Assembly: GCA_030849075.1 (NCBI GenBank)
Contig: JASAOO010003529.1
Span: 1 to 64,000 of the forward strand
Source: Zelonia costaricensis
Taxonomy: Eukaryota > Euglenozoa > Kinetoplastea > Trypanosomatida > Trypanosomatidae
Direction of reading: 5' to 3'
DNA length: 64,000 nt
The notes beneath the pieces are model-generated. The model was given only the letters and a program-made list of their open reading frames with translations, was not told the origin of the DNA and searched no databases. Of the stretch, positions 23,401-32,759 are shown in pieces (positions within the stretch are counted from its first letter, which is position 1; every line of letters begins with the position of its first letter). Both the position numbers and the translations under genes were made by a program.

Positions 23401-24667
23401 TTTCCTGTGTGTACTTGTGTGCCGGCTTCGCTTTTACTCGTCCTTGCTTGTCTTCACCCACCCCCCACCCACGTCAACTCGGTGCACTGCGCGACCGTCA
23501 CCCGACACGACGGCGGCGCTTCTTCCGTTGTCCCTCTTGTGTCCCCCTTCTGCCCTTTCGCTTTCCCCCAGGCCCCCCTTTTTGTTTTGATCAGCCTCCG
23601 TCGTGCTCTGCCTTGTCATTTGTATTTATTTCGGGCGTTTGCGAGTGGGTGTGCGCCGATGGGGGAGGGGGGGGGGAGGGGGAGAGATGTAGCGCCGAAG
23701 AGGGAGGAGAGGCGAGGGCGGGTGTGGACCGTGCCGCGTGGTCAAGTATCGAAAACGCGTCGTGCCAGAACGGTGAGCCAGCTCTCAGCACCACGGCACC
23801 GCGACGACCGTCCGCCCCTCCCTCCTTCCCTCCCTCCCTTCTCTCTCCCTCTTTCTCCTCCCTTGCCTCTTTCATCCCCGCCCCTTTTGGTATTCCCTCA
23901 GCCCGAAGCTCTCACCCCGCCCTTCCCGGCCCACTCCCTGCCCTCCCAAGGATCCCCCGACCCCACCCCACTCCCCGTGGGTTTGTGCGTGTTCGTGTCC
24001 GCGTGCGTGCTCCAGCGTTTATACAGAAAACGGAAAAACACACATACGAAAGAGAAGAAAACAAACGCTGAGAGACACGCAGATGTCAGAAGGACCTTCG
24101 CACCGGCGAAGGCAGCGCATCCACTGCACCTTCCTAGCCCGTCGCCAACCCGTGGAAGCCTGTGCATTCACGTGTGTGTGTGTGTATGTGTGTGGTGCCG
24201 TGCAGCTCCACGAGAGCGACGACAGCCAAAACCGTGTTCCACCACGCAGGTGTAGCAGCGAGCCTCCGGCTCAGAACCGTGCCTCCGCCTCAGGCGGAAA
24301 GTGAGAAAGGCACCAAGTGCATCCGGCCGGACTGGATTGGGCGTGGCTCAACGCGACGGCTCTGAGCGCTTCTGTTTTAAATGGCCACAGCGCATCTGCT
24401 GCATCCTCCTTCGAGTGGGTCCCGCACCTCTGTACTTGGCAAAGAAGCAACAACAACTGTCCTCCATCTCGATTCCCCGTCATCACCTTGACGCCCTCGG
24501 GCTTTGTGCACACCCCCACCCACCACGCCACGCACGGACTTGGCCGGCGCCACACACGCTCTCGCCTCTTTCTCGAATCCGCGCCGTCAGCGGCAAGCGG
24601 AACTGCGCGTTGCGGCAAATTGGTTCAGCGCGCCACACAGCACCCGAATCAAAGCGGGGCTTCGTCA

Positions 24668-24703
24668 CCTCTTTCAACCACCTCCCCTCTTGCTTTTCAA
24701 CAG
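24668..24703 (+). promoter_or_regulatory. Candidate polypyrimidine tract and trans-splice acceptor for the coiled-coil gene
   Basis: A C/T-rich run ends in CAACAG, with AG at 24702-24703, 29 bases before the ATG at 24733. This decides the start: the open frame continues 144 codons upstream without stop, but that part would be removed by splicing here. Confidence 0.5.
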
Positions 24704-24732
24704 GTACCTTCGCACGCCACTGCCCGCCCATT

Positions 24733-25980
24733 ATGTCCGGCAGCGCGGCAGACGTGGACGATGCGACGTCCTACTCCACCTCGCACGTCTCCACACCGGG
24801 GCCGATGAACGTGCTGGAGCCGTACAAGCGCTCCAACCAGCGGCTCCCCGCCGACACGAACACCGTCCACTACGCGAGTGAGGCGCCGCGGCCGAACGCG
24901 GCGAGCAGCTCCACGTCAGCGCACGCCAGCGCCCCGGGTGGTGGTGGTGGTGGTGCTGACGCTGAAGCGGACGAGGATGACGCGGACTCGTACGCCTCGA
25001 GCCCCGCAGCCCCGCTGGACCGGCCGCACGACGAGGAGCTCGACGCGGTCGAGCGGCGGGCCCGGATGGCGCTGGAGAGCATCGCGACGCGAGACGAAGA
25101 CATGGAGCCGAACATGGGCGACCACGTGGAGGTGCTTCAGGCGTACCGGGCGGCGTGCCAGGTGCGGGCCATGTACCGCGAGGCGTACCTGGTGCAGCAG
25201 GTACTGCGCAACCTGCGGCTCGAGGAGGAAAGCCGGCACGTGCGCGGCATCACGGAGCAGCAGATGGAGGAGCGCCGGCTGCTCGAGGAGGCGCACCGCG
25301 AGGAGTTCCGCGAGTTCCACCACTCGTGGAACGCCCGCATCGACGCCTTCGAGGAGGAGCAGGTCGAGGCGGAGATTGCGCTACTGGAGCGGCAGAACGA
25401 GGAGCTGCTTCGATTCCACGAGGACATGCGTGACTTCCAGCCGCGGCTCATCAAGTACAGCCGCTCGCTGATCGCATCGCGGCAGCGACAGCAGACGCTG
25501 GCGCGGCAGAAGGACTACGTCGGGGCGCAGGCGCAGAAGGTTCAGGCGGATGCGATCGAGGTGGCGGACATGGAGCGCTTCGAGTCGGCCCGCCTTGACC
25601 TCTTCGAGCGGCGCGAGTACGCGCTGCGGCATCGGCACCAGCAGGAGCTGCTTGCCCTCCGCACCAAGGTGGAGAGCCGGCGCCTCTATCTGGAGCGCTT
25701 CCGCAAGCAGGAGCTGGACGTGCTGCTGCAGCGCTACATCAACATCCGCCGCTCGATGGAGTCGCAGCAGAACATTGTGCGCAACAAGACGGGCACGCTG
25801 CTGCTCAAGCACGCGTGCAACATGAAGACGGACAACAGCGGCACGGCCGTGCTGGTGGAGAGCGCCGGCTCGGGTGCGTTCGGCACGGTGGTGCAGCGGC
25901 GGCAGGCGGATGAGCTGCGCGCCACGCAGAGCGAAGACGAGCGGGCCTCCGCAGCCGGCGCCGACCCGGAGGAGTTTTAG
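24733..25980 (+). CDS. Coiled-coil protein of unknown function
   Basis: The protein has 415 residues. Residues 1-125 are low complexity: S/T/A-rich, with a glycine run followed by an acidic stretch rich in D and E. Residues 126-370 are almost continuous charged helix with heptad character (many E, R, Q and L, few P or G), typical of a long coiled coil. The 40-odd C-terminal residues are mixed and acidic. No catalytic motif, signal peptide or membrane segment is visible. The length and architecture suit a structural protein, for instance of the cytoskeleton or flagellum, but that is inference. G/C-rich third positions and the sharp end of low complexity at the ATG support the gene. Confidence 0.8.
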   Translation: MSGSAADVDDATSYSTSHVSTPGPMNVLEPYKRSNQRLPADTNTVHYASEAPRPNAASSSTSAHASAPGGGGGGADAEADEDDADSYASSPAAPLDRPHDEELDAVERRARMALESIATRDEDMEPNMGDHVEVLQAYRAACQVRAMYREAYLVQQVLRNLRLEEESRHVRGITEQQMEERRLLEEAHREEFREFHHSWNARIDAFEEEQVEAEIALLERQNEELLRFHEDMRDFQPRLIKYSRSLIASRQRQQTLARQKDYVGAQAQKVQADAIEVADMERFESARLDLFERREYALRHRHQQELLALRTKVESRRLYLERFRKQELDVLLQRYINIRRSMESQQNIVRNKTGTLLLKHACNMKTDNSGTAVLVESAGSGAFGTVVQRRQADELRATQSEDERASAAGADPEEF

Positions 25981-27388
25981 CGACGGGAATCGATGCCCCA
26001 CGCGGACACAGAGGGGCACGGAGGAGGGGAGGGAGAGGGTCGTGTTGTAGCGCCTCCCTTCCCCCCTCCCACTCCTCCTCCTCCGTGCCCCTCTGCGAGC
26101 CTTCCTCTCTTCCAGCCTCTCTCTCCCTCCTCGTAGCGGGTGTCCCGTGCGTTGGCAGCGCCGCTGAAATGCTCTGTCTCCGTCGGAGCTGCTCCGTGTC
26201 TAAACTTCGATGATGGAGGGCACGCTCGCGCACGGCTACATGCGGCGTGCCCCACGTGCTTGCCCCAACCCCCATCGATCCCTCGATCTCCGGACGTCGG
26301 CAACATCTGCCCTCTCTTGCTTCCCCCTTTTTTTTTGTCATCGATGTCGAATACCGGCGTGACGTGCTGATCGAGCCGTCTGGCTTGTTCTAGGTCTCTG
26401 CGACCCTCTTTCTTTTCTCTGCGCTGGTGCCGCTGCGAGCGCCACTTTGTAGGTCTTTTTTTTTTTGGTTGTTTCCGACTCCCGTTTTCCGTCCTGGCGC
26501 ACAGATGTACAGCTGTCCTACTTCACCCTCGGTGTGCGCGTGTTGTTGTGCTTCTCGTCTTGCTCCTTCGTGTGCTTGAGCTGCCTCGCATTGCCCCCCC
26601 CCCCCCTCCTACCCCCTCTTCGTGCCGGCAGCCAAAGACTGTGCGTTGCCACGGTGTGGGACGTCGGTCCTTTGTGGCACGCCTGAGCACGCGGCTCCTC
26701 TCCACCGCTTTGTTGCTGCGTCGCCTGTACAACAGAAACAAGAAACTAGCTTTGAGAAAAAAAAACAAACAAACAAGAAAAAAGGGAATTTTACGCAAAC
26801 TGTGATGACGGCACTTTCATCCGTTCTGAAGGCGTGTACATGCCGCCACGACTCGGCGCCCCTCCTCCCCCGGTCACGAGAGTGGCGCATGTCGATGGGC
26901 GTGTGAGTGTGTGTGTTTGGTCCACGCCACGCACCGCAATGGAGCTCTTTTTTTGAAAAGAAGCCCTGGAATGACTTCTCCCGGGCACCCCTTTTGTCGC
27001 ACGTGTTTCCGCTGCTATTTGTTGCTGCCGCAGCCCTGCAAGTGCCCCCCTTTCACTATCCGCGCACGCTTCTCACTGCTTTTCCTCATTTCCTTTCCTT
27101 TGGGTCTTCGCGACTGCCCATGCTATTCGCCCCCCCTTCGCGTTTCGCGCTTTGGCGCAGTCACGGAACACCTACCTTTGAGGCCAGACCTAGACGGGAA
27201 ACCTGCTCAGGCGTGACAGCCTCACCCAATCATCCAGAATTGCAATCCAACGCGAAGTGCACCTGCTTGTCGCTAACCTTGTACCCCCGGCACGCGCGCA
27301 CAGGCCTGGGCAGATCACCACACACTCACACCAGCACAAGCACACACACAAGCAGAGAGAGGCACACACACAAACACACACAGACACA

Positions 27389-27422
<34 letters not shown>

Positions 27423-27707
27423 GTACTCGTTATTGCCGGTCTCCGTCTCTCCCCCTCTGCCGTCGTGAAAGGAGGACCTCACCCCCCTTTGCGCGTCTTT
27501 GTTTTCTCGCTGTTGTGGTGTCGTGCGCAGCTGCGATTGTGGAGAAAAGAAAAGAAGTGACGTTAACGTGCGCGTGCCTAACAACAACAAAAAAGAAGCA
27601 GTGCGCATAAGGACACGCTGGCCTGGCGCCAGTGAACGGGCGGCTCAGAGTTTGTGTTTTGTGGTCTCTTTTTTTTCCTTTGCGTGAAGGCGTGCGCACG
27701 CTTGAAG
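25981..27707. other. Spacer with CA microsatellite
   Basis: About 1.7 kb of C/T-rich sequence with no credible gene. A long CA-rich stretch lies at about 27343-27419 (perfect CA from about 27390). A T-rich run at 27665-27683 followed by AG at 27688-27689 is a possible splice acceptor for the next gene; it would leave only 18 bases of leader, so an earlier AG may be used. Confidence 0.75.
27343..27419. repeat. CA-rich repeat
   Basis: CA units with scattered AGA and GACA interruptions, becoming a perfect CA tract from about 27390 to 27419. Confidence 0.9.
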
Positions 27708-30700
27708 ATGCTCGGCACGCTGTTCTTCGATGAGGCGTGCGTCGCCACGACTTTTCATGCCCGCTCCCGCAAACCAGAGCCGGCGGTGGCCCCGCCGGCA
27801 AAGAGAGGCAACGACAGCGAGATCGGCCGCTCCCCGCTCGCCCAAGGTGACGCTGGGGCACCACATGAGAGTCGTGGACTCGCGTCGGCGCACCGCTCCG
27901 CCTTTGGCTGCCGCGGGGAGGTTTGCCTGCCGTCTCTGCAGGCTACGCTGTTGTGGTGGCTCGACGCCGATGCCTGCCAAGTGCAGCTCCTCGCCCTCAA
28001 CAACTCAAAGAGCAGCCAGGCAGCACGCAGCAGCCAGGCGCGGCAGCTCGCGATCGATCTGTCCGTGCGCTCGCCTGCCGACCTCGTCGCGTGCGGTGTG
28101 ACATGCAGCTACACAGGCGACAACTCCGTGGCGCTGGTGTGGGTGCAGCGGGAGCGCGGCGGCGGCGACCAGGAGAAGGAGGTGCTCACCCCGTGCTTCG
28201 TTCGTCTGACCGTCCAGCGCGCTTCAGGCACCACGGGCCACAGCCAGCTGCTCCTCCACCTCGACACGGACATCGTGAAGTGCTCCTCCGTTAGCGGCAT
28301 GCCGAGCTCCTTCTTTCGGTCTCTGACCGCCGCCGGCAACGCTGCTGGCGCCGGCTGCGTCGTTGCCGCCCTCCCGCAGGACGCGACGCCACACAGCGTC
28401 TCCATCGTGGTGCTCACGGACGGGGCGCAGGTGTGGCGGGTGGAGGTGTTCAACGATGGCACGACCGCCGCTGACACGTTCCGCGACGAGCACCGCCGCA
28501 ACGCGTTGCGCGCGTACGGCGACGCGAACGAAGGCATGCGTCTCGTCGACACCCACACGGTGGTTTCAGACCTGCAGCGCGTCACAAGTCTCAGTCCGCC
28601 GTCCTCGCCCGCGCCGCAGGCGCAGCTGGGGTCGCCTGCGTCGCCCGCGGCCGAAGCCAGTGCAGCCCCACGCGCATCGACGTGGATTCGCCGTCTGCTG
28701 GGCAGTCGCGGCGCAGTCGACGGCGGCGACGGCGCCGGGGTCGGCCTACTGGAGGTGTCGCTGCCCGCGAGTGTGCGCGGCCGCCTTTACGTTGCCGTGA
28801 CAGCGGTGCAGCAGAGCCCGTGGGTGGTGCTGACGCGGTGGAATGGGCAGCTGGAGGTGTATGACACGACGGAGCGCAGCCTGCAGCTGTGCGCGTGCTA
28901 CCCGATCGGCGTGCTTCCCGCATCGCTGCTGCGTTGCATCGGCGGCAGCGACGCGGCCAGGGCGGCGGTGGAGGCCGGCAAGCCGCAGCCGCTCTGCGCT
29001 GTGCCGCCCGGGCCGGTGTCGCAGTGGGCGACGCTCAGCCCGTCCAACTCGGCGCTGCACGTCGTCTCCTGCTTTGGCCGCGGCGACGGGCAAGGGTGCT
29101 TCTGGACGGCTCTGCCCCAGCTGCCGGGCAGCGCGCCGGTGTCAGCGGCAGCTGGGCTGGCGCAGGGCTCGTCCCCGCGGCGCGGCGAGGTGCTCGCGCA
29201 GCACTGCACTCTCAGCGTGGCACCCCCGTCGCTGTCGAGCGTCCCGCTGGCGTGCGCCGTCACGGCCGACGGGCGTCGCCTCGTTCTGGTCAGCGAAGTG
29301 GGCACGGAGGAGGACGCACACCTGCTGTGCACGCGCACCCTGGGCGCCCTCACCCTGCGTGGCGAGCGCGCTTACGAGGAAGGCGCCGCGACGGTGGTGC
29401 AGGTGATGGGGGTGGGGGACGGAACGGGGGTGGAGAACGTGGTGCGCGTGGGCAGCCTTGAGTCGTATCTCTGCCAGGGTGCCCGGCTCCAGGGCGCGAT
29501 CGCCCACGGCAACGCCGTTCTCTTGGCCGAGCGCGGCTGTGCAGAGTGCCGCCTCTACGCCCTCGAGGCCGCGTCGCAGAGCGTCCTGCGGCAGATCAAC
29601 GAAGGCGTCGTCGTTGGCGTGGACGAGGAGGACGTGTACGCGTTGGCTGCGGACAGCTATGGTGGTGACAGCGGCGCGGCCAGCTCATGTGTTGGCCCCG
29701 CAGCGCTTCCGATGCGCCGTCTCCACCTCGTGCCGCTGTGCGAGGGCGCCGCCGCCTCACCTCTCACGTCGGGCTCCGCGCCTCCGGCCCCAGAAGCGCT
29801 CCGGCTCTACTGGGAGGGCGTCGGCGTGGTGCAGGCGAGCCCGCACGGCTCGCGGCTCATGTCCGACTTTCTGCAGGACATCCTGCTCGCCGCCGCCCCG
29901 CTGACGGAGCTCGCCTCCCTGCCCCGCTTCCTGAGCGAGGCGCACCTGAGCGGGCACACCGCGTCGCTGCCGCGCAACGCCGTATCAACCAAGGCCGCCG
30001 CGCAGGCTGCCATCGGGCTCGCCCTCGCGGTGCAGTCCTCAGCGGCGCCTGGCACGTCCCCGCAGGAGGCTGCGTTCTACCGCTTCAGCCGGCTCTACGT
30101 CGCCCACACCACGCTGGGCGAGCTGCTGTCCCGCATCACGTTCCTGGCCACGGTGTACGTCGGGTGGCAGAGTACCCAGGCCGTCGCCTACGCGCCGGAG
30201 TCGTCGTCCACAGAGGAGGACGCGCCGTCGGCCGCCGCCGCGTCAGCCGCGGCAGCGCTGCCGTGCTCGACCGACCGTGTGACGCAAAACCTGGTCACCG
30301 CGCTGGAGGTCCTTGTCGCGGCGTACCACGCCGTGCCGGCCGCCGGCGCTGACCTCGCGCAGCTGGCTGTCGCCGAAGACCCGACCACGTCGCCCTCCAG
30401 CGCGGCTATCTTGTCGGGGCTGCTGCCCAGCCTCGCCACCCCTCCGCCAGCGGACGCTGCCGCACCCAGCTGGGACGTGCGGCCGCTGTCGATGCTGCAC
30501 GTGGCCGGCACGCTGCGCCGCTGTGGCACCCCGGCCACGGAGCGGGCGTGCGGGGTGTGGGTGAAGCAGCTGGCCCACCGCTTTCCCCTGCTGAAGCACT
30601 ACCAGCTCCTGGCGCAGCTCGAGACGGGCGCGGCGGCGGCGCAGGGGGAGCGGGTGCTGGCACTGTGCGAGCATGTCAGCCAGGCGCTGGCCCGTGAGGC

Positions 30701-32759
30701 GCCGAGTGACGTGACGGCGGCGCTCCTCGTAGAGGGGCTGCTGCTCACCGACGTCAGGGGCAGCTCTGCGTTTGCGCAGCTCAGCGTGGACGAGGTGGCG
30801 GCGTTCCTGGCCGCCGACGTGACGCTCGGTCCGCAGCTCTACGCCGTGGGCGTACTGCGCCGCGCCACCGCGGCGGCCTCGCTCCTGCACCCCGCCCTGA
30901 GCCACTCCGTTATTCGGCGCTACTTCTACCCGGTACTGTCGGCGTGCCTCGAGGCCGTGGTGCGCCTACAGCGGCTGGCGGCGGCCACTGCCGCGGCGCC
31001 GTCACTCGCGCCGTTCACCCACCTGCACCGCGCGCTGGAGGAGCTGCAGCTCGAGGTGCTGCTCTCTAGCGCGCTGGCGTCGGCCACCGAGGGCGACATG
31101 GCCGGCGGCCTGCACGACCTCCAGGCCGCGCTCGATCTCATCACCCGGCTGCAGTGCCTGCCGGCGTACGCCGAGACGGTGCAGACGATTCTGGCTCATG
31201 TAATTGAGGTGGCGTGCGCGTCGCAGGCAAACATGAGCGCGCTGCAGCGCGCCACAACGAGCGGCGCGGCGCAGCTGGAGGAGGCGCTGATCCTGCGCTG
31301 GTACAACTACATCGCCCGGCTGCCGACCAAGAGTGCGACGGAGGCCACGGAGGCGCTGCGCTCGCGTGCCATCCTGGGCCTGCACCGCTTCCTCATGAAC
31401 CGCCACAACTACGGCCAGTGCGCGCGGCTGATGTCCAGCCTCGCGACCCTCATCCGCTGCTCGCCGCTGCGCCGCAGTGCCTCGACCGGCATCTCCGTCA
31501 GCGAGCTGGCCGCGCTCGCCCTGCACGCGGCGGAGCTGATCGCGCCCTCTGCGCCCGTGCCGGAGCCTGCTGCGGCGCCGCAGTCCACCGCTCCCGCCGT
31601 CATGGCCGGCTCGCCGCTCTCACTTGGCTACTCGTGGCTGCCCTCGCCCTCCTCCCCGACCTCCGCCTTTCCTGCGCCGGCTGACCCTGCAGCTGCGAGC
31701 GCCGACGCTGCGCTCGGCTCGCAGTCACGTGCCCCGCGCTGGCTGACCCGAGCCGACATCCCGTGGCTGCGGCGGCGCCTCTACCAGGCGCAGTGCGAGC
31801 GGCAGTTGTGGCGGCGCGGGTGCACGCTGGACTGCACCGACCTCTGGGTGGAGGGGGCGCCAGCCTCGGGTTACAGGGCGAGTGTCGAGAAGCTCGCGGT
31901 GGCGCTCATGCAGGCGCGCTTGTGGCCGCAGGCGTTCCGCTTTGCGAGCCTCTCGGCAGCGTACAACCCGTGCACGGTGCTGGTGGAGTGGGCCGTGGAC
32001 CTGCTGCGCGCCGCGCCGGCGCCGGACGCGGAGACGGAGGCCATGAACCGAGCGGACAGGGCCGCAGCCTGGGCGGAGCTGATTGGGGACTGCGCAGAGC
32101 TGTCCACGCTGGAGAACCAGTTCTACGGCTTCGTGCGCACTGTCACGGCGGCGCTGACGCGGACGTACGCGGCAGTGCCGACGGCCCTCCTCGCGGCCCA
32201 CCGCGCCGCCGACCCCTACACGGCCATGACGACCCTCTTCCAGGTCGCCCTCCAGCTGCGCGCCAAGGCGGCAGCGGCGTCGCAGCACCGCGACGGCGGC
32301 GGTGAGCTTGTCACGGCAGACGGCAGTGCGTCTCCGCCGTCGTGCTCGCCGGCAGCCGCGGAGGATGCGGCTGGAAGCGTCGAGCCGGAGACGCTGCGCT
32401 GCAACGTGTGGCGTGCGTGGTGTGCGGCCGCGCGCATCGGCATCGACCTTCTCGCCGGCGACGCGGCGGGCGCTGCCGGCGCGGGTCGCCTCGTGCAGCG
32501 CGGTCACGCGCTCGCTGTGGACGCTGAGGAGGAGGAGGAGGAGACCGCGGCGGCAATGGCATTGGCGCACACGCTGGTGGGCGGCGAGGGGGCGGCTGCG
32601 CGCCGGGCCTTCTCCACTTTCACCGCCGGCGCGCTGGACCCCATGGCCGCCTGTGCGTCGGAGCTGCTCAACGCGCACGACTACCGCACAGCGCTCTCTC
32701 TTGTCCCACACGGGCAGGAGACGCTCGCCCGCTTCACGGAGGCGCTTCGGCAGCCTTGA
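27708..32759 (+). CDS. Large scaffold nucleoporin, Nup160/Nup120-like (tentative)
   Basis: The protein has 1683 residues. Residues 1 to about 690 are rich in short beta-type segments separated by S/A/G loops, as expected of a beta-propeller. From about 700 to the end it is mostly amphipathic alpha-helix, broken by disordered inserts near 830-855 and 1278-1345. The C-terminal quarter follows the order seen in Nup160: a helix of the type DIPWLRRRLYQAQCERQLW, then a pair like EKLAVALMQARLWPQAFRFA, then a helical run ending close to the C terminus. Propeller plus helical solenoid is the architecture of the Y-complex members Nup160/Nup120 and Nup133. The role would be scaffolding of the nuclear pore. 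Alternatives are another coat-like propeller/solenoid protein, such as a vesicle-tethering subunit. The start is the first ATG of a frame that extends 18 codons upstream from a GTG. Confidence 0.6.
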   Translation: MLGTLFFDEACVATTFHARSRKPEPAVAPPAKRGNDSEIGRSPLAQGDAGAPHESRGLASAHRSAFGCRGEVCLPSLQATLLWWLDADACQVQLLALNNSKSSQAARSSQARQLAIDLSVRSPADLVACGVTCSYTGDNSVALVWVQRERGGGDQEKEVLTPCFVRLTVQRASGTTGHSQLLLHLDTDIVKCSSVSGMPSSFFRSLTAAGNAAGAGCVVAALPQDATPHSVSIVVLTDGAQVWRVEVFNDGTTAADTFRDEHRRNALRAYGDANEGMRLVDTHTVVSDLQRVTSLSPPSSPAPQAQLGSPASPAAEASAAPRASTWIRRLLGSRGAVDGGDGAGVGLLEVSLPASVRGRLYVAVTAVQQSPWVVLTRWNGQLEVYDTTERSLQLCACYPIGVLPASLLRCIGGSDAARAAVEAGKPQPLCAVPPGPVSQWATLSPSNSALHVVSCFGRGDGQGCFWTALPQLPGSAPVSAAAGLAQGSSPRRGEVLAQHCTLSVAPPSLSSVPLACAVTADGRRLVLVSEVGTEEDAHLLCTRTLGALTLRGERAYEEGAATVVQVMGVGDGTGVENVVRVGSLESYLCQGARLQGAIAHGNAVLLAERGCAECRLYALEAASQSVLRQINEGVVVGVDEEDVYALAADSYGGDSGAASSCVGPAALPMRRLHLVPLCEGAAASPLTSGSAPPAPEALRLYWEGVGVVQASPHGSRLMSDFLQDILLAAAPLTELASLPRFLSEAHLSGHTASLPRNAVSTKAAAQAAIGLALAVQSSAAPGTSPQEAAFYRFSRLYVAHTTLGELLSRITFLATVYVGWQSTQAVAYAPESSSTEEDAPSAAAASAAAALPCSTDRVTQNLVTALEVLVAAYHAVPAAGADLAQLAVAEDPTTSPSSAAILSGLLPSLATPPPADAAAPSWDVRPLSMLHVAGTLRRCGTPATERACGVWVKQLAHRFPLLKHYQLLAQLETGAAAAQGERVLALCEHVSQALAREAPSDVTAALLVEGLLLTDVRGSSAFAQLSVDEVAAFLAADVTLGPQLYAVGVLRRATAAASLLHPALSHSVIRRYFYPVLSACLEAVVRLQRLAAATAAAPSLAPFTHLHRALEELQLEVLLSSALASATEGDMAGGLHDLQAALDLITRLQCLPAYAETVQTILAHVIEVACASQANMSALQRATTSGAAQLEEALILRWYNYIARLPTKSATEATEALRSRAILGLHRFLMNRHNYGQCARLMSSLATLIRCSPLRRSASTGISVSELAALALHAAELIAPSAPVPEPAAAPQSTAPAVMAGSPLSLGYSWLPSPSSPTSAFPAPADPAAASADAALGSQSRAPRWLTRADIPWLRRRLYQAQCERQLWRRGCTLDCTDLWVEGAPASGYRASVEKLAVALMQARLWPQAFRFASLSAAYNPCTVLVEWAVDLLRAAPAPDAETEAMNRADRAAAWAELIGDCAELSTLENQFYGFVRTVTAALTRTYAAVPTALLAAHRAADPYTAMTTLFQVALQLRAKAAAASQHRDGGGELVTADGSASPPSCSPAAAEDAAGSVEPETLRCNVWRAWCAAARIGIDLLAGDAAGAAGAGRLVQRGHALAVDAEEEEEETAAAMALAHTLVGGEGAAARRAFSTFTAGALDPMAACASELLNAHDYRTALSLVPHGQETLARFTEALRQP

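Larger units (their letters stand above)
6447..24732. other. 18.3-kb gene-poor, C/T-rich spacer
   Basis: No convincing gene was found on either strand. The + strand is dominated by C and T with repeated GT and CA tracts, and long open frames here are only S/P/F/L/C/V low complexity. A/G-rich islands recur at about 6690-6760, 6975-7095, 8540-8760, 11100-11480, 15860-16080, 16655-16725, 18400-19000, 20000-20330, 20895-20970, 21285-21380 and 24020-24330. One ambiguous base lies at 21448. Three short coding-like stretches (18547-18663, 20570-20893, 23171-23400) are discussed separately. The region could be a giant kinase 3' UTR, unannotated non-coding transcripts, or chromosome-maintenance sequence; the sequence alone does not decide. 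It is far longer than the other spacers in the window (1.1-2.4 kb). Confidence 0.75.

Noticed and set aside
23068..24255. 395-codon + strand frame just upstream of the coiled-coil gene
   Set aside because: It starts at a GTG, is mostly P/S/R/L-rich, and competes with overlapping frames. Only a short part near 23180-23400, in another frame, looks coding-like.
24301..24732. 144-codon upstream extension of the coiled-coil gene frame
   Set aside because: The frame is open but begins at a non-ATG codon, and a strong splice acceptor at 24702-24703 lies inside it, so it would not be in the mature mRNA.
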